From Firmicutes bacterium ASF500 (GTDB lineage: Bacteria; Bacillota; Clostridia; Oscillospirales; Oscillospiraceae), in contig CP097573.1 in the NCBI GenBank assembly GCA_000492175.2, forward strand, positions 3,410,001-3,474,000: 64,000 bases of DNA, in the 5' to 3' direction. The translations under genes were made by a program, and so were the position numbers. Each line of letters begins with the position of its first letter. Position 1 is the stretch's first letter. Under the pieces are notes generated by a model that saw only the letters and a list, made by a program, of their open reading frames with translations, was not told the origin of the DNA and searched no databases. Shown in pieces: positions 41,840-50,504 of this stretch.

Positions 41840-43342
41840 TTAGGCTTCCTCCTCCTTCGCCCAGCCGTAGGAGCACCGGACGGCCCGGTTCCAGCCCCGG
41901 ATACGGGCGGTGCGCTCCTCCTGGGAGAGGGAGGGGAGGAAGGTGCGGTCGGTGGCCCAGTTTTGCCGGACCTCCTCCTTGCCGGACCAGTAGCCCACCG
42001 CCAGACCGGCCAGATAGGCCGCTCCCATGGCGGTGGTCTCCACGCAGGCGGGCCGGTTGACGGGTGCGCCGCTGATGTCCGCCTGGAGCTGCATGAGCAG
42101 GTTGTTGGAGCTGGCCCCGCCGTCGGCCTTGAGGGCGGCCAGCTCCACGCCGGAGTCGGCCCGCATGGCCTGGAGCACGTCGTTGACCTGATAGCACATG
42201 GACTCCAGGGTGGCCCGGATGATGTGGTATTTGTTCACCCCCCGGGTGAGCCCCACAATGGCCCCCCGGGCGTACTGGTCCCAGTGGGGAGCCCCCAGGC
42301 CGGTGAAGGCGGGGACCACATAGCAGCCGTTGGTGTCGTTCACCTTTCGGGCCATATATTCGGAGTCGGCGGAGGAGTCGATGAACCGCAGCTCGTCCCG
42401 CAGCCACTGGATGGAGGCCCCGGCCACAAAGATGGAGCCCTCCAGGGCGTACTCCACCCTGCCGTCCAGTCCCCAGGCGATGGTGGTGACCAGACCGTTT
42501 TTGGAAAAGACTGGCTTCTCTCCCACGTTCATCAGGAGGAAGCAGCCGGTGCCGTATGTATTTTTGGCCTCGCCGGGGGTGAAGCAGGTCTGACCGAAGA
42601 GGGCGGCCTGCTGGTCCCCCGCCGCCCCGGCGATGGGGACGGGCCCGCCGAAGAACTGGGGGTCGGCCTCGCCGTAGATACAGCTGGAGGGCTTCGCCTG
42701 GGGCAGCATAGCCGCCGGAATGTCCAGCTCGGCCAGGATATCCCGGTCCCACTCCAGGGTGTTGATGTTGAACATCATAGTGCGGGAGGCGTTGGAGTAG
42801 TCGGTGACGTGGACCCGCCCCTTGGTCAGCTTCCAGATCAGCCAGCTCTCCACCGTGCCGAAGAGGAGCTCGCCCCGCTCCGCCCGGGCCCGGGCGCCGG
42901 GCACGTTGTCCAGAATCCATTTCAGCTTGGTGCCGGAAAAGTAGGCGTCGATAATCAGGCCGGTCCTGGCGCGGAAGTCCTCCTCCAGGCCCTTGGCCTT
43001 CAGGCTGTCGCAATACCCGGCGGTGCGGCGGCACTGCCACACAATGGCCCGGCTCACCGGTTCGCCGGTCTGCCTGTCCCAAACGATGGTGGTCTCCCGC
43101 TGGTTGGTGATGCCGATGGCCGCGATGTCCGCGGCGGAGGCGTTCAGGTTGCGCATGGCCTCCTGAGCCACCTCCAGCTGAGTGGACCAGATCTCCTCCG
43201 CGTCGTGCTCCACCCAGCCGGGCTTGGGAAAGTACTGGGTGAACTCCTTCTGGGCCGAGCCGCACATCTCGCCCCTCCTGTTGAACAGGATGCACCGGCA
43301 GCTGGTGGTTCCGGAATCCAGCGCCATAATGTATTGTGCCAT
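41840..43342 (-). CDS. glpK: glycerol kinase
   Basis: This 500-aa FGGY-family kinase converts glycerol to glycerol-3-phosphate. The N-terminal ATP-site strand [15 protein letters not shown] is followed by [24 protein letters not shown] and GNNxM-type residues line the substrate pocket, and [13 protein letters not shown] is the phosphate-2-like loop. The length is standard. AAAGGAGGACACAGCA precedes the ATG. No glycerol facilitator or GlpD gene is adjacent. In Firmicutes, GlpK is activated by HPr-dependent phosphorylation of a His, which makes the enzyme I-like gene upstream notable. Confidence 0.97.
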   Translation of the reverse strand: MAQYIMALDSGTTSCRCILFNRRGEMCGSAQKEFTQYFPKPGWVEHDAEEIWSTQLEVAQEAMRNLNASAADIAAIGITNQRETTIVWDRQTGEPVSRAIVWQCRRTAGYCDSLKAKGLEEDFRARTGLIIDAYFSGTKLKWILDNVPGARARAERGELLFGTVESWLIWKLTKGRVHVTDYSNASRTMMFNINTLEWDRDILAELDIPAAMLPQAKPSSCIYGEADPQFFGGPVPIAGAAGDQQAALFGQTCFTPGEAKNTYGTGCFLLMNVGEKPVFSKNGLVTTIAWGLDGRVEYALEGSIFVAGASIQWLRDELRFIDSSADSEYMARKVNDTNGCYVVPAFTGLGAPHWDQYARGAIVGLTRGVNKYHIIRATLESMCYQVNDVLQAMRADSGVELAALKADGGASSNNLLMQLQADISGAPVNRPACVETTAMGAAYLAGLAVGYWSGKEEVRQNWATDRTFLPSLSQEERTARIRGWNRAVRCSYGWAKEEEA

Positions 43343-43378
43343 TGCTGTGTCCTCCTTTTTCTGTGTTGGTTATGAAAA

Positions 43379-43408
43379 CAGCCCCTCCGCCCGCGGCTGG
43401 AGAGGCTG
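43379..43408 (-). terminator. terminator between enzyme I-like gene and glpK
   Basis: Stem CAGCC-CTCC / GGAG-GGCTG (with small bulges) is followed by TTTTC on the minus strand, after the stop of the upstream gene. Confidence 0.65.
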
Positions 43409-44170
43409 CTACGCGTGGATCAAAAGGGAGCCCTTGGGCCGTCCGTTGGCCTGGTACAGCTCCCGCAGCTGGTTCAGCTGCTCCGGCTCCGGGTCCACAT
43501 AGATGTTGCCGGTGTAGCCGTCCATCAGGGCCGGGTGACCCTCCCATTTGGAGATCAGGTCCACCTCCACAATGGCGGGGATGTGATAGGCCCGGACCAG
43601 CATAGCGGTATGGCTGTCCAGGCTGCCCTTCCGGGTGATGAGGCCCAGAAGCCGCCGCTGGTCGAAGTCCATCACCTCGCTGGGGAGGAAGTCCTCAGAG
43701 ACCAGAATGGCGGGCTCGTCCATCAGAAGGGTCTGACGGCCCCCCATCAGCGCCCGGAGCACCCGCTGGGAGATGTCCCGGATGTCCGCCGACCGGGCCT
43801 GCATATAGGGGCTGTCCATAGCGGAGAAGGCGGCGGAGAAGCTGATCTCCGCCATCTGAACGGCGTATTCCGCCGTGACGCCCTGGCCGTTGATCAGGCC
43901 CCGGACGGTCTCCACATAGTCGTGGTCCTCCAGAAGCATCCCGTGGATCAGGAAGATGGAGGCCACCCCCTCGCCCACCTGGTTCAGCGCCCGGTGATAG
44001 AGGGTGTTCAGCTCCAGGATGGCCAGCTGCTGGGCCCGGTGAAAGCGGTTGATCTCCTGCCTCCAGTCCCCCAGGGTGTAGAGTTGGACCTGGGGCGCGG
44101 GGCGGCGGTATACACACAGCTTCCCCGCCACGATCTGCTCCATGATTGCCTTGCCGGACAGAATCTGCAC
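43409..44170 (-). CDS. stand-alone enzyme I N-terminal-like protein
   Basis: This 253-aa protein resembles the N-terminal half of PTS enzyme I. A start like the phosphohistidine domain (ILSGKAIMEQIVAGKLCVY) is followed by a helical HPr-binding-like region (AQQLAILELNTLYHRAL), then the swivelling domain with RKGSLDSHTAMLVRAYHIPAI. The His of SHTAM corresponds to the active His of GGxTSHxAI. The C-terminal PEP-binding barrel (PEP-utilizers_C) is absent, so it cannot take phosphate from PEP alone. The start is taken as GTG at 44170, preceded by GGAGGTGG. It has a good promoter and a terminator and lies 66 bases upstream of glpK. Confidence 0.75.
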   Translation of the reverse strand: MQILSGKAIMEQIVAGKLCVYRRPAPQVQLYTLGDWRQEINRFHRAQQLAILELNTLYHRALNQVGEGVASIFLIHGMLLEDHDYVETVRGLINGQGVTAEYAVQMAEISFSAAFSAMDSPYMQARSADIRDISQRVLRALMGGRQTLLMDEPAILVSEDFLPSEVMDFDQRRLLGLITRKGSLDSHTAMLVRAYHIPAIVEVDLISKWEGHPALMDGYTGNIYVDPEPEQLNQLRELYQANGRPKGSLLIHA

Positions 44171-44218
44171 GCCGCCACCTCCCTCCGCTGTACGCCCCGC
44201 ACTTCTCATTATTCAGCT

Positions 44219-44247
44219 ATTATAGCGCCCCGGGCTTTGTTTGTAAA
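44219..44247 (-). promoter_or_regulatory. promoter of enzyme I-like gene
   Basis: On the minus strand, -35 TTTACA (44247-44242), a 17-base spacer and -10 TATAAT (44224-44219). Confidence 0.85.
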
Positions 44248-44358
44248 GGTAAGTAATTTCCAATTCAGCTATCTTTACTTAAAATTTATTTGGAGGGGGA
44301 CGGATCTGACTTATGGTTTGGGAAAAGCGGAGGGGTCCGAGGGATATACATATTTTGC

Positions 44359-44387
44359 TTTACTCCAGTAAACCGCTGTGCTATAAT
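44359..44387 (+). promoter_or_regulatory. promoter of aminotransferase gene
   Basis: -35 TTTACT (44359-44364), a 17-base spacer and -10 TATAAT (44382-44387). Confidence 0.85.
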
Positions 44388-44431
44388 AGCGGCAATTACC
44401 AAAGCGGAGAAAACATATGGAGGTTTGTTTC

Positions 44432-45613
44432 ATGGTATCTGAACGTATGAAGGGACTGGGCACCGCCCGGTCGGTAATTCGGGAGCTGTTTGAATACGGC
44501 AAACTGCGGGCCGCCCAGGTGGGGCCGGAGAATGTCTTTGATTTCTCCATCGGCAACCCCAGCGTCCCCTGTCCCGCCGCCGTCAATGAGGAGGCCGTCC
44601 GCCTGCTCAAAGAGCAGCCCGATCTCATCCACGCCTACACCAGCGCCCAGGGGGACCAGGAGTCCCGCCAGCGATTTGCCGATTCCCTGAACCGGCGCTT
44701 CGGAACCGGTTACACCGCCGGTCAGCTCTACCTCACCGTGGGGGCCGCCGCCTCCCTGTGCTGTGTGCTCAACGGCCTGAGCTGTCCCGGGGATGAGTTT
44801 ATCGTCTTTGCTCCCCATTTCCCGGAGTACAAGGTGTTCATCGAGGGGGCCGGGGCCAGGATGGTCCTTGTCCCCCCGGAGGTGGAGCGCTTTCAGATCG
44901 ACTTCGACGCCTTTGAGCGGGCTGTCGGCGAGCACACCAAGGGGGTGCTTATCAACTCCCCCAACAACCCCTCCGGCGTGGTCTACTCCCGGCAGACGCT
45001 GGAGCGGCTGGCCGGTATCCTGACCGAGAAGAGCCGGGAGTACGGCCACCCCATCTACCTCATCTCCGACGAGCCCTACCGGGAGATCGTCTATGCCGGA
45101 GTGGAGGTGCCCTGGGTCCCCGGCGTGTACCGGGACACCATTGTGTGCTACTCCTTCTCCAAGTCCCTGTCCCTTCCAGGCGAGCGCATCGGCTATGTGC
45201 TGGTGCCGGGGGAAGTTACGGACAGCGGCGATGTCTACGCCGCCGTGGCCGGGGCGGGCCGGTCCCTGGGCTATGTGAACGCCCCCAGCCTGTTCCAGCG
45301 GGTCACCTCCCTGTGCTGTGACATGACCTCCGACATCAAGGTCTATGAGGAGAACGCGAAGATTCTTGTGACCGCCCTGCGGGAGATGGGCTACCATGTG
45401 GCGGAGCCCAACGGGGCCTTCTACCTCTTTCCCCGCACCCTGGAGCCGGACGACCTGGCCTTCTGTGAGCGGGCCAAAAAGATGGACCTGCTCATTGTTC
45501 CCGGCACAGGCTTCGGAGCCCCAGGCCACACCCGCATTTCCTACTGTGTCCAGACCGACATGATCCGCCGCTCCCTGCCCAAATTCCGGGAGCTGGCCGA
45601 GTCCTACCGCTGA
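44432..45613 (+). CDS. PLP-dependent class I/II aminotransferase
   Basis: This 393-aa fold-type I aminotransferase resembles AspC/AspB-like enzymes. The cofactor Lys is in CYSFSKSLSLPGERIGYV. NSPNNPSGVVYS binds the substrate/cofactor and SDEPYREIVY carries the Asp that contacts the PLP ring nitrogen; the final RISYC supplies the carboxylate-binding Arg. An ATG at 44417 is possible, but the one at 44432 has GGAGG at the right distance. It is monocistronic. The amino acid specificity cannot be set from sequence alone. Confidence 0.9.
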   Translation: MVSERMKGLGTARSVIRELFEYGKLRAAQVGPENVFDFSIGNPSVPCPAAVNEEAVRLLKEQPDLIHAYTSAQGDQESRQRFADSLNRRFGTGYTAGQLYLTVGAAASLCCVLNGLSCPGDEFIVFAPHFPEYKVFIEGAGARMVLVPPEVERFQIDFDAFERAVGEHTKGVLINSPNNPSGVVYSRQTLERLAGILTEKSREYGHPIYLISDEPYREIVYAGVEVPWVPGVYRDTIVCYSFSKSLSLPGERIGYVLVPGEVTDSGDVYAAVAGAGRSLGYVNAPSLFQRVTSLCCDMTSDIKVYEENAKILVTALREMGYHVAEPNGAFYLFPRTLEPDDLAFCERAKKMDLLIVPGTGFGAPGHTRISYCVQTDMIRRSLPKFRELAESYR

Positions 45614-45662
45614 TATTACGACACCGGCCTGCCCTCAAAAATGGGGACGGGCCGGTGAAGCT

Positions 45663-46466
45663 TTATCTGCGGCCGGTCCGCTGCTCCTGGCGGCGCTGAA
45701 TGCCGGCCTGGGCGGCGTAGGGGCCGATCTCGGCCCAGGGGGCCAGGAAGGTGCGGATGCCCAGCCGGCGGGCTACCTCCGTCTTGTGCCGCAGGGTGTC
45801 CCCGTCGTCGAAGAGGACGAAGTGGGCCCCGTTCTCCCGGCTCATGTAGGTGAAGTACCGGGCACACAGCTCCCCGGAGAAGAAGACGGAGGGAGACAGC
45901 CGCCGCTTCAGCTCGGCCAGCTCCTGATCGTTGAGGGGCTGGCCGCTTCCGGTGGGGGAGGGGAGGTAGAAGTCCTCCGCCCGCTTCTCCAGGGCAAGAA
46001 CCACCCGGCTCTCCCCGAAGCGCTCCAGGGCTTCCTCCAGCCGCTTCTGGAGGGAGCCCCCCGACAGGGCGGAGGGGATCATCACCCGGGAGTGGGGGGC
46101 GTGGGCCCCGTACCGCTCCGGCACCAGGAGGGTCCAGCCCCGGCGGGCAAACTGCTCGTCCAGGCGGGCCGCGATCTGCTCCAGGGGGGGCAGGCAATTT
46201 TCAAAGTCCAGAATGGCCCCGGAGAAGCTCCTGGCCTGACACTCCCGAATGACCTCCTGGCACAGGGGACCGGTGGGGGCCAGCGGGCTGAACTCCTGGT
46301 CGTCCACCACCATCAGCCCGCCCTTGGGGGGCGCTGTTCCCTCAGACCGGAACAGATGGGCCCCCGGCCCCAGCCGGTAGGCCAGATGGGCCGGTGTGAC
46401 CCGCCACCCCTGAAGCAGAGGCAGCTGCCTGGGCGGCAGGGTGATAATAAAAGTGTCCTGTGCCAT
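45663..46466 (-). CDS. unrecognised protein, possible GH18-like barrel
   Basis: This 267-aa soluble protein has no signal peptide. The segment SGAILDFENCLPPL near residues 82-95 resembles the DxxDxE active-site strand of GH18-type barrels, and alternating hydrophobic strands (LMVVDDQEFSPL, VFFSGELCARYFTYM, AHFVLFDDGD) are consistent with a TIM barrel. The catalytic Asp series is incomplete, so activity is doubtful. Such proteins often occur near sporulation genes, but the context here gives no link. GGGGGAAGTCCC precedes the ATG. Confidence 0.5.
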   Translation of the reverse strand: MAQDTFIITLPPRQLPLLQGWRVTPAHLAYRLGPGAHLFRSEGTAPPKGGLMVVDDQEFSPLAPTGPLCQEVIRECQARSFSGAILDFENCLPPLEQIAARLDEQFARRGWTLLVPERYGAHAPHSRVMIPSALSGGSLQKRLEEALERFGESRVVLALEKRAEDFYLPSPTGSGQPLNDQELAELKRRLSPSVFFSGELCARYFTYMSRENGAHFVLFDDGDTLRHKTEVARRLGIRTFLAPWAEIGPYAAQAGIQRRQEQRTGRR

Positions 46467-46570
46467 GGGACTTCCCCCTTGTCCGAAGTTTCGTCCTGTG
46501 ATATACTACGCTGTACAGCCTATGAAAGCGGACGCGGGGTTAGAACCCCGCCCTGGGCCCCGCGGACGTT

Positions 46571-46783
46571 TGTAGGGCGGGACGACCTCGGCCCGCCGCC
46601 CACAGAGAGCGGAGGATTGATTTCGCCGCAGGCGAAATGTGCGGAGCAAGTGAGGGTTTAGAACCTCGTGTAGGGGCGGATATCATCCGCCCGCCGAACA
46701 TCGCCTGGACCTGACGGGCGGATAATATCCGCCCCTACAACGCACCCCTGAAGAACGGCGCGCCGGGGTCGTCGCGCCCTACA
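46571..46783. repeat. composite nested palindromes
   Basis: An outer pair of arms, TGTAGGGCGGGACGACC (left, from 46571) and GGGGTCGTCGCGCCCTACA (right, to 46783), is of the type seen at 23876. Between them, at 46669-46739, lies a complete inner element TGTAGGGGCGGATATCATCC...GGATAATATCCGCCCCTACA of the other type. A further word, GATTTCGCCGCAGGCGAAAT, forms its own small hairpin near 46617-46636. The region 46467-46839 holds no gene. Confidence 0.85.
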
Positions 46784-46839
46784 CACGCTTAAACTCTCTC
46801 GAAGAGGGGGCCATTAGAGCGCATAAAGGAGAACATATC

Positions 46840-47346
46840 ATGTCCCTATCCCCCATCCCCCGAGGGGTCTACCCCTCTATAACCCACATATCCCCCGAGG
46901 CCCTGGCGGAGAGGGGCGTCAAGCTGGTGCTGGCCGACCTGGACAACACCCTGGTACCCTACAAGGTGACGGTCCCTCCCGCTGAGGTAATCGCCTGGAA
47001 GGAGGCGCTGGCGGCGGCGGGAATCACGCTGTTCCTGTTGTCCAACAGCCGCAAGCCGGGCCGGGCGCAGAAATTCGCCGAACAGCTGGGCATCCCCTAT
47101 CAGGGCCACTCGGGCAAGCCGAAACGAGCGGGCTATCTCAGGGCCATGGAGCGGATGGGGGCGAAGCCCGAGGAGACCGTCATGGTTGGGGACCAGATCT
47201 TCACCGACACCCTGGGGGCCAACAACGCCGGGGTGACCCCGCTGCTGGTTTTGCCTATTCGGCTGGCGGGCAACCCGGGGCGTTACATCCGGTATGCGGC
47301 GGAAACCCCCTTCCGTCTGTTGGGAAAAGGGAGGCCCTTCTTGTGA
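46840..47346 (+). CDS. YqeG-family HAD phosphatase
   Basis: This 168-aa HAD IIIA-type protein has the motif I nucleophile in LVLADLDNTLVPYK (Asp near residue 32), motif II LFLLSNSRK, the Lys in HSGKPKRAGY, and the motif IV acidic pair in MVGDQIFTDTLGANNAG. YqeG homologues are found next to cell-cycle and ribosome genes and act as phosphatases of unclear substrate. AAAGGAGAACATATC precedes the ATG. Its stop overlaps the GTG start of the AP endonuclease gene. Confidence 0.92.
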   Translation: MSLSPIPRGVYPSITHISPEALAERGVKLVLADLDNTLVPYKVTVPPAEVIAWKEALAAAGITLFLLSNSRKPGRAQKFAEQLGIPYQGHSGKPKRAGYLRAMERMGAKPEETVMVGDQIFTDTLGANNAGVTPLLVLPIRLAGNPGRYIRYAAETPFRLLGKGRPFL

Positions 47347-48197
47347 GTGCAAAATTCGGCCCCGCGGGCAATTCGGAGAGTTTTTCCAGGGTCCACAAGT
47401 CCTCCCTGGCCGCCCCCAAGTGGATTGCCGGCTTTGGCCTGGACTGCTACGAGTATCAGTGCGGAAAGGGGGTCCACGTGGGGAAGGAGACCGCCGTCAA
47501 AATCGGCGAGAACGCCCGGGCGGCGGGGATATCCCTGTCCCTCCACGCCCCCTACTTCATCAACCTGGCCAACCCCGACCGGGATGCCCTCCAAAAGACC
47601 ATCGGCTACATCACCGCCGGATGTCAGGTGGCGGACTGGATGGGGGCGGGACGGGTGGTCATTCACTCGGGGGCGCTGATGAAGCGTGGACGGAGCCAGG
47701 CGCTGGAGACGGCGAAACAATCTCTGGCCGAGGTCATTGCCGCCTGCGACGGGCAGGGGTTTGACCATATCGCCCTGTGCCCCGAGACCATGGGCAAGAT
47801 CAACCAGCTGGGCGACCTGGACGAGGTGCTGGAGCTGTGTACCCTGGACCGGCGGCTGGTGCCCTGTATTGACTTCGGCCACCTCTACGCCCGCTCCCTG
47901 GGGGCGGACGACGGGGCGGAGGCCTTTTCCCGGATGCTGGACCGGGTGGCGGAGGTCCTGGGCCCCGACCGGGCCGGCACCTTCCACAGCCACTTCTCCC
48001 ACATCGAGTTTACCCCCAGCGGCGGCGAGAAGTGCCACCGCACCTTCGACGGCGACGGGGGCTACGGTCCAAGCTGGACCCCGCTGGCGGCGGAGATTGC
48101 CCGCCGGGGCTGGTCGCCCACCTTCATCTGTGAGTCCGCCGGCACCCAGGCGGAGGATGCGCTGACTATGAAACAAACCTATGAGGCGCTTTTATAG
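47343..48197 (+). CDS. nfo: AP endonuclease IV family protein
   Basis: This 284-aa zinc-dependent TIM-barrel endonuclease cuts DNA at abasic sites. The metal ligands can be seen: LHAPYF, VVIHSGA, LCPETMG, CIDFGHLYAR, FHSHFSHIEF and ICESAG supply the family's His/Glu/Asp set. The GTG start overlaps the yqeG stop by 4 bases (GTGA), so translation is coupled. Its stop codon lies inside the left arm of a palindromic repeat (48193-48271). Confidence 0.93.
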   Translation: MSAKFGPAGNSESFSRVHKSSLAAPKWIAGFGLDCYEYQCGKGVHVGKETAVKIGENARAAGISLSLHAPYFINLANPDRDALQKTIGYITAGCQVADWMGAGRVVIHSGALMKRGRSQALETAKQSLAEVIAACDGQGFDHIALCPETMGKINQLGDLDEVLELCTLDRRLVPCIDFGHLYARSLGADDGAEAFSRMLDRVAEVLGPDRAGTFHSHFSHIEFTPSGGEKCHRTFDGDGGYGPSWTPLAAEIARRGWSPTFICESAGTQAEDALTMKQTYEALL

Positions 48198-48271
48198 GGG
48201 CGGCCTGTGGCCGCCCGCCGCTCTAAAATGTTTCCCCTTAATAATGCGGGTGGCCACAGGCCGCCCCTACA
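48193..48271. repeat. TGTAGGGG palindrome overlapping a stop codon
   Basis: The left arm TATAGGGGCGGCCTGTGG contains the TAG stop of the endonuclease gene (one base altered from TGTA). The right arm GGGTGGCCACAGGCCGCCCC leads to TACA. The spacer is about 30 bases. Confidence 0.85.
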
Positions 48272-48295
48272 CAATCATCCGAAGGAGCGAAAAAT

Positions 48296-49360
48296 ATGAA
48301 CCACATCGAAAAAATCGCCGCCAAGCTGGCGGATTTTGGGCTGGACGCCATGATGATTACCAGTGAGTCCGGGGAGCGGTACGCTCTGGGCTTCCACGGG
48401 GAGGGGCTTCTCCTCGTTACCCGGGAGGGGGCCCAATACACCACAGACGGGCGGTACATCGAGGCCGCCCGGGAGCAGATCGACGGGGCGGAGGTCCTGT
48501 TGACCACGCCGGACAAGGGGCATATGGCCTTTGCCAGGGAATACATCGAGGCCAAAAAGCTCCACAACGTGGGCTTCGAGAGCGGGGCCGTGACGGTGGA
48601 CGGCCACAAGAAGTACGCCCAGGCTCTGCCCTGCGTCCTCACCCCCGCTCAGGACCTGCTGGACGGCCTGCGGGCTTCGAAAGACGAGGGGGAGCTGGCC
48701 CTGATGCGTCGGGCCCAGGAGATTACCGACGAGGCATTCAAGGCCATTTTGAACTTCATCCGTCCCGGCATGACCGAGCGGGAGATCGCCGCCCGGCTGG
48801 TCTATGAGCTGCTCAGCCGGGGGGGAGAGAAGGTGTCCTTCGACCCCATCGTGGCCGCCGGACCCAACGGCTCCCGGCCCCACGCCGTCCCCGGCGACCA
48901 GATTGTGGACGCGGGGATGTTTATTACCATGGACTTCGGCTGCAAGGTGGGGGGCTACTGCTCCGACATGACCCGCACCGTGGCCCTGGGCCAGCCCACT
49001 GAGGAGATGGAGGCGGTGTACAACGCCGTCCTGGCCGCCCAGAAGGCGGGCATCAACGCCGCCCGGGCCGGGGTCACCGGCCAGGAGATCGACGGCGCCG
49101 CCCGGAAGGTCCTCCAGGAGGCGGGGTATGGGGAGTATTTCTCCCACGGCTTCGGCCACTCCCTGGGGGTGGACATCCACGAGGCCCCCAGCGCCAGCTC
49201 CAAGGAGACCCGCCCCATGCCCGCAGGTGCGGTCATCTCCGCCGAGCCGGGGGTCTATCTTCCGGGGAAATTCGGCGTGCGTATCGAGGACGTGCTCATT
49301 CTCAACGAGACCGGCTGTGAGGACATCACCCGGTCGCCCAAGGACCTGATCGTGCTGTGA
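48296..49360 (+). CDS. M24 aminopeptidase P-like peptidase
   Basis: This 354-aa Xaa-Pro-type peptidase has an N-terminal creatinase-like domain (residues 1-125) and the pita-bread catalytic domain. The five metal ligands are placed in ITMDFGCKV (Asp), YCSDMTRTV (Asp), GHSLGVDIHE (His), SAEPGVYLPG (Glu) and VRIEDVLIL (Glu). It probably trims Xaa-Pro ends of cytosolic peptides. AAGGAGCGAAAAAT precedes the ATG. The next gene starts across its stop codon (TGATG). Confidence 0.94.
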   Translation: MNHIEKIAAKLADFGLDAMMITSESGERYALGFHGEGLLLVTREGAQYTTDGRYIEAAREQIDGAEVLLTTPDKGHMAFAREYIEAKKLHNVGFESGAVTVDGHKKYAQALPCVLTPAQDLLDGLRASKDEGELALMRRAQEITDEAFKAILNFIRPGMTEREIAARLVYELLSRGGEKVSFDPIVAAGPNGSRPHAVPGDQIVDAGMFITMDFGCKVGGYCSDMTRTVALGQPTEEMEAVYNAVLAAQKAGINAARAGVTGQEIDGAARKVLQEAGYGEYFSHGFGHSLGVDIHEAPSASSKETRPMPAGAVISAEPGVYLPGKFGVRIEDVLILNETGCEDITRSPKDLIVL

Positions 49361-49872
49361 TGGACCACGAAAAAACCTGCTGCTTCACCGGCCACCGGCC
49401 CGACAAGCTGCCCTGGGGGGAGGAGGAGTCCGACCCCCGGTGCCTGCGGCTGAAGGAGGCCATCGCCCGGGCGGTGGAGGACGCCTATGTGTCGGGGATC
49501 CGGCGCTTCATCACCGGCATGGCCCGGGGGATCGACTTATACTGCGCCGAGGCGGTGCTGGCTCTGCGGGAGACAGAACAGGACATCGCTCTGGAGTGCG
49601 CCCGGCCCTGCGAGACCCAGGCGGACAGCTGGCCGGAGGAACAGAAGCGGCGCTACCAGTCCATCCTGGACCGGTGCGACTTTGAGATCCTGGTCCAGCA
49701 TCACTACGACCGCTTCTGCATGATGCGCCGCAACCGGTACATGGTGGACCGGTCCTCCCGGCTCATCGCCGTCTACAACGGAGCGCCCAAGGGGGGCACC
49801 TTCCAGACCCTGGCCTACGCCATGAAGAAGGGGCTGACCATCCACACCATCGACCTGGAGGACTTCCTATGA
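49360..49872 (+). CDS. SLOG-family (DUF1273/YpsA-like) protein
   Basis: This 170-aa Rossmann-like SLOG protein has the opening CCFTGHRPDKLPW, then FITGMARGIDLYCAEAVLAL and RNRYMVDRSSRLIAVYNGAPKGGT, all marks of the YpsA/DUF1273 subfamily. SLOG proteins bind nucleotide-like ligands; YpsA in Firmicutes has been linked to cell division, but the ligand is unknown. The ATG overlaps the upstream stop, and the last 4 bases overlap the queH start (ATGA), so it is part of a coupled operon with pepP-like and queH genes. Confidence 0.88.
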   Translation: MDHEKTCCFTGHRPDKLPWGEEESDPRCLRLKEAIARAVEDAYVSGIRRFITGMARGIDLYCAEAVLALRETEQDIALECARPCETQADSWPEEQKRRYQSILDRCDFEILVQHHYDRFCMMRRNRYMVDRSSRLIAVYNGAPKGGTFQTLAYAMKKGLTIHTIDLEDFL

Positions 49873-50453
49873 ACACCCTGATGCACATCTGCTGCGCCCC
49901 CTGCGCCAACCGGCCCATCGCCCAGCTCCGGGAGGAGGGCCTGTCCGTCACCGGCTTCTGGTTCAACCCCAACATCCACCCCTACACCGAGTATCAGGCC
50001 CGGAAGCGGACGCTGGAGGAGTATGCCAGGGAGATTGGCATGAAGCTGGCCGTCGGCGGGACCTACGACCTGCGGCCCTTCATCACCGCCGTGGCGGGGG
50101 ACATCGACGGCCGGTGCGCCTACTGCTACCGGGTCCGCATGGAGGCGACGGCCAAATACGCCGCCGAGAACGGGTTTGACAGCTTCACCACATCCCTGCT
50201 CATCTCCCCCTACCAGAACCACGACGGAATTGCCGCCGCCGCCCGGGAGATGGGGGAGCGATACGGCGTGGCCTTTCTCTACCGGGACTTCCGCCCCCTC
50301 TTCCAGGAGGGACAGCAGTTTGCCAGGGACCACGGGTTTTATATGCAGAAGTACTGCGGCTGTATCTTCAGCGAGGAGGACCGGTATATGGCCGCCAAGC
50401 GGAAGAAAAAGCGGACCGGCCCTTGCGCTTCCGGCGGGAAAGAGGTATACTGA
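49869..50453 (+). CDS. queH: epoxyqueuosine reductase QueH
   Basis: This 194-aa protein is of the QueH family (DUF208), which performs the last step of queuosine tRNA modification (epoxyqueuosine to queuosine). Conserved Cys pairs lie in MHICCAPCANR (N-terminal CC), DGRCAYCYRVR and QKYCGCIF, consistent with an iron-sulfur/redox site. The ATG overlaps the SLOG gene stop by 4 bases. A promoter for the next gene lies in its last codons. Confidence 0.94.
   Translation: MNTLMHICCAPCANRPIAQLREEGLSVTGFWFNPNIHPYTEYQARKRTLEEYAREIGMKLAVGGTYDLRPFITAVAGDIDGRCAYCYRVRMEATAKYAAENGFDSFTTSLLISPYQNHDGIAAAAREMGERYGVAFLYRDFRPLFQEGQQFARDHGFYMQKYCGCIFSEEDRYMAAKRKKKRTGPCASGGKEVY
50423..50451 (+). promoter_or_regulatory. 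promoter inside end of queH
   Basis: -35 TTGCGC (50423-50428), a 17-base spacer and -10 TATACT (50446-50451) lie 54 bases before the next start. Confidence 0.65.
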
Positions 50454-50504
50454 AATCACAAATAGGGCGGTGCGCCCAAAAACAGTGAATAGGAGAGGAA
50501 GCAT

